From Dichotomocladium elegans (taxonomy: Eukaryota; Mucoromycota; Mucoromycetes; Mucorales; Lichtheimiaceae): DNA of 64,000 nt. This document shows, piece after piece, positions 26,190 to 36,604 of this stretch (position 1 is the stretch's first letter; each line of letters begins with the position of its first letter). The notes under the pieces were generated by a model. The model was not told the DNA's origin and searched no databases. It saw only the letters and a program-made list of their open reading frames with translations. The position numbers and the translations under genes were made by a program. The DNA is taken from contig JAIXMN010000005.1 in the NCBI GenBank assembly GCA_025716815.1, forward strand, positions 1,054,001 through 1,118,000, read 5' to 3'.

Positions 26190-27903
26190 ACTGATCTCCA
26201 TCGATGATGGGGCGAGTTTTTGCGTTGGAATAAATTTCTTGTGCACCGTGATGAATGGGACGATTGTATTGAGGATAATGGGACATGCTTGGAAGTTTTC
26301 AGCGGGGGCGTGAGAACGAGTCAGGTAGAAAAACGGCTAGCCCAGTACTGTTAAACCAATGACATTCGTTGATAAAACGCACATGCCTATTTTTTCACCG
26401 GACCGCACACTCCTTCTTCACTTCTTGTTTACCTCCACAGTCTGTAATGATAACGCAGCAGTAATCGCTTGGTCCTTTGCCGCAATCAGAGCGGCTGAAG
26501 CAATATACTCTTTCTCTCTGCTATGCATGACAGATGCTATCAAGACCAGATCCAAAATGAGCACCTTCTTGGCGCGGCTGATATTGACAAGCCTAAAGAC
26601 GCAGCAGCCGTCTTATCGTCCGGAAACAAGACCCTCCTCTTTCAGAAACAAGGCCATCTTCTCGGTGGGAAGCAAGACTCTCTCCCCTGCTTTTATAGCA
26701 GTACTGCACTCAACCGGCCTACTCTTCTCTTTATTGAGTGCCACATGTGAGGTTCTCTGGACGCAGTCAACAAGTAGCTGTATACCTGTTGGGCGCCAAA
26801 CCGCAAGCCACCGGCTAGACGCTTGTCGTTGCAGCAGGTTCCTGCAGTGAAAGTCCTGCTATCAGCCAGGTTCCTTTCGTGTCTGGGATCGCCACGTCAT
26901 ATTAGATCCCAACCATTGCCTGCCGTCTCTGCTTCCATGTCAAAGTAAGCACCTCGTCACTGTCTGTTATGGGCAATACTGACTCCTTCTGCCATAGAAC
27001 CAAAGACATTTCCTCCTTCAATCAAGACCCTCCTCTTTCAGAAACAAGGCCATCTTCTCGGTGGGAAGCAAGACTCTCTCTCCTGCTTTTATAGCAGTAC
27101 TGCACTCAACCGGCCTATTCTTCTCTTTATTGAGTGCCACATGTGAGGCTCTCTGGACGCAGTCAACAAGTAGCTGTATACCTGTTGGGCGCCAAACCGC
27201 AAGCCACCGGCTAGACGCTTGTCGTTGCAGCAGGTTCCTGCAGTGAAAGTCCTGCTATCAGCCAGGTTCCTTTCATGTCTGGGATCGCCACGTCATATTA
27301 GATCCCAACCATTGCCTGCCGTCTCTGCTTCCATGTCAAAGTAAGCACCTCGTCACTGTCTGTTATGGGCAATACTGACTCCTTCTGCCATAGAATCAAA
27401 GACTCATTTTCTTTCAAAATAAAACTCTCTTCTGCTCTAAGAAAAGACCCTCATCCTCTTGTAGACAAGACCGTCTTCCTCTCGGAAGCAAGACTCACTC
27501 TCTCTCCTGCTTTATAGCAATCTGCATTCAAGCGGCCTGCTCTTCGTTCTATTGAGTGGCACATGTGAGGCTCTCTGGACGCAGTGTACGTGTATCTGTA
27601 TACCTGTAGGTCGGCGAACCGCAAGCCACCGGCTAGACGCTTGTCGTTGCAGCATGTTCCTGCAGTGAAAGTCCTGCTATCAGCTAGATTCCTTTCATAT
27701 ATCGGACCCCCACGTCGTATTAGATCCAACCATCGGGAATCGCACTCCTGCACTTGCATGGCCAACTTCTTTTATTTTATGTTAATGTATTAATAAACCA
27801 ATCGCTCTAATTGAATTTTCTCAGCTTGATATTCGCGGATGCATGTGCATAAATGGATAGAAACCAGGCAGTTAGCATGTTGAATTGCACTCTTTATTCT
27901 CTC
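26190..27903 (-). repeat. Right arm of the palindrome, with extra ~399-bp tandem unit
   Basis: Reverse complement of 24655-25972. It is ~396 bp longer because a block starting at 26624 is repeated at 27023 (both begin CAAGACCCTCCTCTTTCAGA), a tandem duplication of about 399 bp absent from the left arm. Junction sequence ...CATAGAACCAAAGACATTTC differs from the unique copy ...CATAGAATCAAAGACTCATT. Confidence 0.85.
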
Positions 27904-28214
27904 GATACCGTGCTAAATACTTGAAAGTTATTCCGTATCTGTTCGGGATATGCATATCGCGTTCTCTAGATTAATACGCCTGTGGAGTTATTCAGACTAC
28001 CCATTCATATTGCCTACGATTATACACTATTTTTCAAAATCAAAGTCGCACCCTGCCAGTTCTGAAGTCGCAGGATCGCAAAATATAAATCGCATTTTTG
28101 CCAGAAATCTTTACGCGTGATGACAAAGCAAATGTCGCATACATACACGGAAAGATGTCGCAAATCCATCTCATCCTTATGACTCTTTCTCTTTATAAAC
28201 TTTTACATTCTGAA

Positions 28215-28680
28215 ATGAGCAATCTATTATTTTACAACGATGGCCAAGGTCATGTCGTAGATGAGTGTGGCTGACCTGAATCTACGGACTATGTCATTGA
28301 TGAGGAAATGTACTCACTTCAATCCTTTTGTTCTTACACTGAATATCTGCGTAGCATATCGTGCAAAGATAACTCTGAGTTTACTGCCACGCACATACCC
28401 AAACGAAAGGATCCAGACATTCGGATTAAAGAAGCGGGGTCAAGCGCAGTTACATAGCATACAATGATTAAGGCGAGGTCAGATCTTTCAAACGGATGTT
28501 CGAGAAGATCTTGAGTGCATCAGCTGCAGCAAAACTGCTAGGAATCCATGTTCGTTCAGCACAGCGATGGGCATTACAGTAAGAAAAGAACCCTGACAGC
28601 ATTTCAAGGAGCGTAGAAGCAGAGGGCCGATTGTGTATTCTCAATGAAGAGCATTAGAAAGTTACAATACATTTATTGTT
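28215..28680 (+). pseudogene. Transposase N-terminal fragment inside Fanzor copy 1
   Basis: CTGAAATGAGCAATCTATT starts the same MSNL...DGQGHVV segment as transposase copy A, and IPKRKDPD and the sequence around CTCAATGAAGAGCAT also match. It has an internal TAG, where copy 2 (44998-) has GTTGATGAG at the same place, plus frameshifts. The catalytic domain is missing; homology to the transposons stops near 28660-28680. Confidence 0.7.
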
Positions 28681-29111
28681 CTAGAATCCAATTGTCGCTT
28701 AAAATAGCCGTACTCAAAAGAATCCTATATCGAGAAGAGTAAGTTTATTCTTGGAGTGTGCTTGTCTCTTTGTCAATGAGCCATTCCAGCTAGGAGATTG
28801 TAACTCCCGAAGCTGGTTATCAAATGGAATAATGAAGTAATGACTTTCAGGAGACTCCTGTGTTCTCATTGTAATATTCAGAGAAATTATTCATTATGTA
28901 CCTACACTTCCTGAACGTATGGATAAGGATGACAGCAGAGTCGTGTTTTGTTGCGTTGTAAGAGACTGAGAGAGTACGAAAAGAAGTACAATCTTCCTAC
29001 ACTACACAAGTGCCGGATATGTATCGAATTATTCTTGAGATGGTCTCTTGGAATTACTTGTTGGAATTGTTTGGGATTTCATTGTTGATTTCAGACCGCC
29101 TCACGTCGATA

Positions 29112-29252
29112 CAGTGGCCGCCCCTTATAGTGATACCCTCGGTTCCAGGAAATCGCATCAATATAATGAATTATCACTGTAACGAATTGGAATAAGCCCT
29201 ACCTGGCAATTTTGTTCTTCATAAAGTGTATCGCTGTAACGAGCGGCCACTG
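29112..29252. mobile_element. Nested 141-bp TA-flanked MITE
   Basis: TA-CAGTGGCCGCCCCTTATAG ... CGAGCGGCCACTG-TA. The ends form ~25-bp imperfect inverted repeats with the CAGTG/CACTG termini and TA duplication of Tc1/mariner MITEs. It is present at the same site in Fanzor copy 2 (45895-46035), so it inserted before the element duplicated. Confidence 0.75.
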
Positions 29253-29496
29253 TAAAACCACATTAAGGAACCCAGTGGGAAAAAGAAAAACACTGTGGAG
29301 ATGGATCATTGCTGACACTATAAATAGTGATGCTCAAGCAAACTGTCCCTTTCCATTATCCACATACAAAACTAGAGCCCATACAGCCTACAGAAAATAA
29401 CACAGCACCACATTTACGGTTGAAGGTAATACGGCCGCTTTCATACTCGGCTCTGCGATACTAAGAAATAATATACCCTAGGTCTTCACCCACCAA

Positions 29497-31689
29497 ATGG
29501 CCCAATCCCACCGCCCCGTCATTCCCGAAGGTATGCGCACTGGCCACAATATTGACCGCACTGGCCGTATAATTGGGGTGAAATCGTCCATACGGAGCAT
29601 CGGCTGGCGACAGCAGTACCGTGAACGTCTGTATCAGTTGGTCGACCTTGTTCACAACACCACAACACAGGCGTACGCGTTCGCCAAATATATTTTCATC
29701 AACGAGACAGCGCGCGATCCAACTTTTAACATCCAGGAAAACATCAAGGAGAAGTTCTTTTCAGAAGTTTGGCTCTCTATGGTTAACAAAGCCGAACGCC
29801 GCACCCAAGGTGAAACTGCCCGCATCCGAGAACTAATTAATTGCCACAAGGATGAGTACCTTCGGATATCCGGATACGACAGACCTGCGTTCCCTTATTC
29901 CCAGCAATGTTCTCTTATGAAGGCACCAAGATTTATACTGCTTACGTGAATAATGTCCACATGCGGTTCGGGCAACACCTTCGGCGTGTCATCAATGTCA
30001 TCCTGAATCTTCGTCAGCGAAAAGCCGACCGCAAGCGAGAGTTAATCGCACAGGACCTAAGCCTCGATCAAGTACGCCAGGGCATTTATGAAATCATCAC
30101 CCGGCATGCCACAGGATTCAAGCTAGCAATTGCCCGTCGAGGTGTTTTGAGGGAAGACATTAATGCCGAACCTGGATTTCTTCGGGAAGCATACGATATC
30201 CTACAGCCTGTTTTAAACGCTTACCCCCGAAACCACCAATTCCAACACCAGAGTATCTATTACGACGCCAAGGCCAATCCTGTTAAGCATTTCAACGCCT
30301 TCTTCAGCTTGCACGTGTTTGTCAACAGAACGGAATACGCGGATTCAACTGTTTTCCACTTCGTCGCTCGTGGTCACCATGCTACATGGAGATCGATACG
30401 AAAATCCTTTGCTACCATATCCTGGGCTGCAAAATGGAATCCCACACAAGCAATATGGAGTAATGGAGACGGGTTGTAAACCTGAAATCAAGAGCTTTCA
30501 AACCCCAAGAATCTGAGCTGCTCCAATTTCGTGGGACTATTCACACTGACGGCGTCGGTGTTACTGTGTTCAAGAAGACAAATGGCCTTCAATCAGGTTT
30601 CGGACAGAGATTTGGCATCCAGAGCGAAGATATCGAGTACGTCACCCCACAGATAGTCCGGAACGAAGACTATAGAGGACAATGGGTCACTATTGATCCT
30701 GGCAGAAGGGACCTGTTGTATTGCGTTCATGAGAACTCGTCACCCGACAACCACCAGACCTTCCGATATACAAAGCAGCTTCAAGATCATACACGCAAGA
30801 CCAAACGGTACCGCAGACTCCGAGAACGACTCAAGTTAGAGCGACCCGAGGTCGCGTTGGCTGAGCAGAATCTATCCCAATTTCAAAGTCATACGCTTTC
30901 CGTGCCCAACTACGACGGATACCTCGCTGCCAAGAACAGGGTCTCTGTAGTTCTCAAGTCTTTCTACGCGACAACCACTACGAAGCACCCGAACCCACAA
31001 TTTCTTTTTCGAAAACTTCGCCTGTCAGCGTTTTACAAGAAGCAGCAAGCAGATGAAAAGCTTCTCGGCTCTTTGAATGCGAAGTTTGGCAGTAGGTCTG
31101 TTTTCGTGATGGGAAATTGGTCTGCCCCGCATACAAGATATCACGAGCCTATCCGTGGTGTCGGCTTCCGGCGGCTGTTGAAGAAGAACAATTGCAATAC
31201 TTATTTGATCGACGAGTACAAGACAAGCAAGTGCTGCCCTATATGTGACAATGAAAGCCTTGCTACCTTTAAAATGGTTCCTAATCCACGCCCATATCGG
31301 CGGCCCGACAATCCCCTCACGATCTGCCATGGCCTGCTACGGTATGAAGGACGGGCATGTTGTGTTATATTTCCAAAAAGATTTTAATATTTTGATGTTT
31401 TAATAGATGCACAAATCAAAACTGTACAGCAGGCATGGCAGAGGGTGTTTGTCAACCAAGGTTATGGAACCGGGATCTGGGGGCGGCTCTCAACATGCAT
31501 CATATCCTCCGGGGTCTTCGGGAAGATGGTATCATCCCAGCAAGGTTTCAGAGAAGAAATGCTGCACAAGCGTCCGCAGCTGGTGGAAGGCCACACTCAC
31601 CTGAACCAGAGCAGCGCAGCGTGAGACCACGACGGGCAAGGCCAGGAAGGCCACGAGGCGCACGCTCTGGCGGGTCGAGACGACCGTAA
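29497..31689 (+). pseudogene. Fanzor (TnpB-like RNA-guided nuclease), copy 1, broken
   Basis: Fanzors are eukaryotic relatives of TnpB with a C-terminal RuvC nuclease. N-terminus MAQSHRPVIPEGMRTGHNID; WRQQYRERLYQLVDLVHNTT. The domain before RuvC has ESELLQFRGTIHTDGVGVTV. RuvC-I is VTIDPGRRDLLYCVHE (Asp at ~30695). A second segment has MGNWSAPHTRYHEPIRGVGF. A zinc ribbon has SKCCPIC (~31231) and ICHGLL with Cys in an exon after a probable ~70-bp intron (31359-31429). RuvC-III is RLWNRDLGAALN (31465). The tail is Arg/Pro-rich (RPRRARPGRPRGARSGGS). Lesions: a 1-nt loss near 29911, a 1-nt shift near 30345 shared with copy 2, and TAA at 30461. Intron splice sites are uncertain. Confidence 0.85.
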
Positions 31690-31800
31690 GCCCGACCAAG
31701 AATTTTCCGCGTCAGTTATCGCTGACGCACCCAGGATAACCACGGCCCTTCGGGGCAAGCCCCCCCTTCCTTTGTAAGGACGGTGTGTTGTAGGTTAACG
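31690..31800 (+). ncRNA. Candidate Fanzor guide-RNA (omega/fRNA) scaffold, copy 1
   Basis: Immediately after the nuclease stop. Three consecutive hairpins: GCGTCAG/CTGACGC with a 6-nt loop (31709-31728); GCCC-TTCG-GGGC (31745-31756), a perfect stem closed by the very stable UUCG tetraloop; and TCCTT/AAGGA (31768-31780). A further nested pairing CTGTT/AACAG within GGATT/AATCC lies at ~31800-31850. The first two hairpins are unchanged in copy 2. Location 3' of the nuclease gene and before the right end matches where known Fanzor and TnpB guide RNAs arise. RNA expression is not shown. Confidence 0.55.
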
Positions 31801-31950
31801 GGATTGGAGAAGGCGTACTGTTTTCCGCTGACTAACAGGGTTTAATCCATGGATGCGAAATCTTTTTACCTATTGATACCACAAATTTATATAATTCTAT
31901 GCGACATTTTTCTTGTATTTTGCACGACTTTATTTTTGAAAATAAAGTAT

Positions 31951-33390
31951 GCGGATTAGCCGTTTCATATGGTTTTATTAGCTATGCTGTATCATCTGTA
32001 ATTGTAGTTATTTGTACTAGTACTCCTTCGCGTATATAGACTTACTGTTATTAGTATTAAAGAACGGATGATCTTGTTTCTTTGTTTCCATCCAATCCAT
32101 CCATTTCACCATTTCGTTGGGATTTGTGGTTCTGACTTCTTGTATTGCTCTTTTTGGAAAGTCCGAAATCTTTCTGTCAAGTCTTTCTTTGTCTTTTCTT
32201 TTCTCGTACGTAACTCTCCGTCTCTATTCAGTCCAACCTCCTTTGTGTCCTCATCCACATACCTTGCAATTCCTCATACCATACCAGTCACATATAATGA
32301 ATAGACCCCGCATACCGCCTGCCATTCCCTGGGAAGTCCAAGATTTATGTACGTATTCTAACGATGAATGCCCACAGTACAGGCATGGGTTAGTCTTTGT
32401 GACTTGGGTACACAGGAACACTGTAGGCTTTGGTAGATATTGCCATTTTTGGTCGCCTGAGGGTTTTTCTATCAGACTTGGGCTTATAAAGTAGTACGCA
32501 GAGAAGTTACACGTACCCACGTTCTGCTACGAATCAAAAATATAAGCTATCTAATGATTTGGTGGTTTTAAGTCATCGGCCTAGCTTTCTCTCAACAATA
32601 ACCTGTTGCATTTGCGTTTATTGTAATAAGGTATTATTTTCTGCCAATAGGTACGAGAATCGCTAACCAATGTGGTTCTTGAACTGTGAAAGAGCGCATC
32701 TCTGCGGCCTATGACGCCACTATATTCCGAATCGGATCGGTTACTGTTAAGCCGCCCGTTTCACATATTGTTCCACAAGATTCTTGTCGCTATCACAACC
32801 TTTTCATTTTTGCAGAAGCCATTGCTTCGAAGTTCATATATTCTAATGCTTGGATTGTGAGGCTAAGAGATCTCCGAATACAAGAGAAGTGCCTGAATCT
32901 TAGTCCATTTATATATGTAATATCATGTCAAAATGTGTCAGGGTGCCTTTGCTCGCTTGTCGGATGTTATCAATCCGGGTCCTACCCATGCCGTCGGATT
33001 TTTTTCCAAAGATGTGAAATAGTGCCACTTGACAACCAAGTTGGCAATAAATGGCGCTCTTTAACACCCCTATAAGGATGTGACGTGTGTGCTTGGGAGC
33101 TTTCGTTTTGTTTGGCGTACATGGCGTCTATTATTAGTATGCGAGATGTGCAATACAAGGACCGGTTGCAGCTTCGCAGCGTATGATCAGTTAAGCCACT
33201 TCTGAGGAGAAGGCTTATACGTATTCCGGACTTGTAGAACATCGACACTTTTTCTTCAAAGCTTGTGTGACTTCAGCCCCATTTTCAAGCTGTGAGGCAG
33301 GTCTACCAGCCTACAGCCATCTCACAGAATATAAAAGGGTGAAGAAAAGGTCCTCTAGATGACCATCCACTCAGTTCTTTATATACTACT
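31951..33390. other. Intergenic between Fanzor copy 1 and the M13 peptidase
   Basis: No conserved gene. A short frame from ATG at 32297 (MNRPRIPPAIPWEVQDL) has no recognisable relatives. Upstream exon(s) of the peptidase encoding a membrane anchor or signal peptide could lie here but none was convincing. Confidence 0.4.
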
Positions 33391-36164
33391 ATGCCAAGCA
33401 TATATTCTCGAGGCCCTGCTCTTGAAGTATGCCAAACACAGACATGCCTTACGGCCGCAACCGAGATCCAGAACTTTGTGAACTTCAATGTCGATCCTTG
33501 CGACGATTTTTACCAATTCGCATGTAAGCCATCCATTATTTGTGCCACGGAGAAAGTCGTCTTTGATCTTTCTCATTTGTAAAAAATAATATCAGGTGGA
33601 AACTTTCTTGAGCATACGGTGGTCGACGAGAATAATCCAAGTACGTGCTTGTCAATCCACGTTTCCTCGAGAAGTTGAAGTATTAACAATAACGATTACT
33701 CTAGGATCGGGCCCTTTCATCAGCGGTGATGCCAACATTATTAACGGTATTGCCAGTATCCTGAATGGATCTTATGAGGAGCTTCTCAGCGTCAATCTTG
33801 CTCCTGACTTTGTCGAGGGCGCCAACTATTCCAGCGAGGCAGATCAACGGGTGTTTAACTTTCTGAAGTCTTACTATGACTCGTGCATGGACACAGCTAC
33901 CGTTGAAAAGGAAGGCCCGATTCCGCTCTATCCACTCCTCGGAAACATCGACTATGCATCCTCTTCCGGTCTTGATGCTACGGAGATACGTACTGCCTTG
34001 ACAATTCATGCTGATTCTTTTGGTTTGGTGAACCTCTGGAAAACGACGGTGGCCCCCAATCCTTCAGAGGCGGGTATGAACATGCTTGCTCTCGAATCCA
34101 TAAAATACGGCTACCTGGAGAGCTTGAACAGCAGTAACCCCGAAGAAGTCGCTAACTTCAAAACAATGCTGACGGGAATTGCGGATGCGATTTTTGCCTC
34201 CAATAATACTGACTATGTACAAGCTGCCCAAAAGGCTAGCTTTAAGCTCTGGGCAAAGGACGAGATGGAAGCGCGCATCGACCGGGTGATCCAGTTCCAG
34301 GCCGGGATTTTTGATCTTCTTAGCACCCTAGAGGAGTATGTGTAGCGTCAAGGAGATGCTGATTCAATATATACAGATTAACCGCGCGTGGTGACTGACA
34401 ATTCTCTTCCTTTGTTTATAGTGTGGATTTCTCTGGTCACATTAAAGAGAGCACAAAGACTATCGCCGAAATTCAGGAGTCCTATCCGATTGTTAACTGG
34501 GAGATGTATTTCCGCTATTTTGTCCCTAGCGATAGAGACGTTCCAACTGAAGTCGTGGTTGCAATTCTTCCGGGATATCTTGATGAACTGACTAAGCTAG
34601 TGAGCTCTACGCCGTTGGAAACATTCCGAGACTACTTGCTGTTCCAAGTTGGATTGCAGAATGCTGCCGAGAGCGGCTCTCAAATACGGTCCATCATGGG
34701 CATCGCAGATGAAGACAGACAAGCTACATGCGTCGGTTATATTCGCAAGTATTGGGATATCCCAATGGTGCGCTATTATGCCATGAAGTTTTTCGGTGGA
34801 GCTGAGAAGCGAAACCAGCTCTATCAGCTTGTGAGCAATGTCCACCAGGCATGGACCAACCGTCTCAGACGTCTGGACTGGCTCGATGACACGACGCGTG
34901 CCAATGCAGAAGACAAGGTATGCAGCTACCGATAGTCTGGACACAGATTTGGATCTAATGGAGCAACATAGATTGCGAAGATCGGTCAGTGGGTCGAGTA
35001 CAACCTGAACTATCCTGATGATCGCACCCCGGCTGAGCTGAGCGATTATCTCGGCCCAATCGAATTTACTGGGTCTTTTGGATCAAATCAACTGCTTGCC
35101 AAGCGATTTGTTGCAGTGAGACGCAATTTCCTCGACGTTGGAAAGCCGGTGAACCGTGAAAACTTCGCTTTCCTCCCCGATATCTCGCTTCTTGATATGA
35201 ATGCCTTCTACAACTCACTGACGAACTACGTACGTATGCCGTTTCTCCGTTTCGCCAAGTGCTGCCTCTCTCCCGCTCAATCCGGTTTATAAAGAGGAAA
35301 CACTCATCATATCTATTTCAAACAGATCACTATCCTTCCAGGCTTAGTCCAAAGTCCGAATTACGACTCCAACTACCCTGCTTATCTCAATTACGGCAAT
35401 ATTGGCGCGACAATTGGACATGAGTTTACGGTAACTACAGAAGCATACTACGTGAAATCGGCTGGTTCTCCTGGATTTTGAATCTAACAAAATACCTCTC
35501 CAACAGCACGGATTCGACACCCAGGGCCGACTTTTTGATGGTGATGGTCGCTACCGGGACTGGTGGACAGAAAGCACGACGGCTGCTTTTAGCAAGAAGA
35601 CAATGTGCTTGATCAACCAATACAATAACATGACCGTCGAAGGTCCAGGGAATACCTGGCTGCATGTGGATGGCAATGTATGTCTCACTCATTCTCAAGG
35701 GTCCTATGCAAATCGTGAACCCTTACCTACCATGTCCGTTAAATACTTATTGTTCTTTTGTTCGATTTCTAGTTCACTCTGGCCGAAAACGTCGCTGACA
35801 ACGGCGGTATCGGCGCAGCCTATGAAGCTTACGCCACCTACTGGAACAGCGGTGCAGAGAAGCAGATGACTTTGCCAGGTATAGATTTGACCCCAGACCA
35901 ACTCTTCTTTGTCAGCTTTGCGCGCTTCTTCTGCCTTAAAACCACACCAGAGTACAATGAACAGAGCGTAAGTACAAAAAAAAAGTATTCCCTAGACTAC
36001 GTGCTGACGGGCCATCTCTACCTCGACAGCTCCCTCTGGATAACCACTCGCCCAACAGCATACGCGTCAAGGCTACCCTGCAAAATTCTGTCGACTTTGC
36101 AAAAGCATACAATTGCCCTGTTGGGAGCTACATGAATCCAAAAGAAAAATGTTCCGTCTGGTAG
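33391..36164 (+). CDS. M13-family (neprilysin-like) zinc metallopeptidase
   Basis: Neprilysin/PepO-type oligopeptidase. The N-terminal signature is VCQTQTCLTAATEIQNF then DPCDDFYQFAC. Next are GNFLEHTVVDENN, SYEELLSVNLAPDFVEGANY and FNFLKSYYDSCMD (peptidase_M13_N). The catalytic part has YPAYLNYGNIGATIGHEFT|HGFDTQGR: HExxH with the second His encoded after an intron (35431-35507). ENVADNGG (third Zn ligand Glu and Asp) and the C-terminal CSVW also match. At least eight introns. Start at 33391 (MPSIYSRGPALEVCQ) is tentative: M13 enzymes usually have an N-terminal transmembrane anchor or signal, which I do not see, so an upstream exon may be missing. All catalytic residues are present. Confidence 0.88.
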
Positions 36165-36604
36165 CCGACACCCGCACTATATTGCCATCCACTTGTATAT
36201 AGTACTATTTCTTAGTGGGAAAACATTATTTAATAAATGAGTATATTTTTTCTCCATCTGCTTAACCCGTACTGTCTCTTAAAAAGTAACAGACAAAGGT
36301 TGTCATTATTGTCTCGTTTTATGTTAAAACAGAAAGACCTTTATTCTAAGACCAATGGCTATGAATCTCCAGACTATTTGCAACACGCGATCTCGATATC
36401 CATATCACTCGAGCAAAAAGCAATCCAATGCTCGTGATCCTTTGCATTTATAGTGAGCTTGCCATTCGTAAACTGCCAAGAAGGAGGAAAAACTTAGCAC
36501 CTTCTACTTTCATTCATTGCAACGTCTCTCAGCAAGACAGTATTTATTGTGTTTACGAAGTAGTATTTCTTTACACGTGTATGGATTGATGTCCATTTGG
36601 ACAA
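36165..36604. other. Convergent 3' region
   Basis: Lies between the M13 peptidase (+) and SIN3 (-) stops. AT-rich with AATAAA-like signals at about 36229-36236. No coding potential. Confidence 0.5.

Larger units (their letters stand above)
28018..31950 (+). mobile_element. Fanzor element, copy 1
   Basis: A ~3.93-kb unit repeated in direct orientation at 44801-48732, nearly identical, with unrelated flanks. The left end (TACACTATTTTTCAAAATCA then AAGTCGCACC) and the reverse complement of the right end (TACTTTATTTTCAAAAATAA then AGTCGTGC) form an imperfect ~24-bp inverted repeat beside TA, a Tc1/mariner-type terminus. Subterminal GTCGCA motifs recur near both ends. Order inside: transposase N-terminal fragment, nested TA-flanked MITE, Fanzor nuclease frame, structured noncoding block, right end. 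Confidence 0.85.

Noticed and set aside
25312..26850. Identical 163-codon frames in the palindrome arms as genes
   Set aside because: They lie across repeat units, overlap other open frames on both strands and resemble no protein family; identity is explained by the palindrome.
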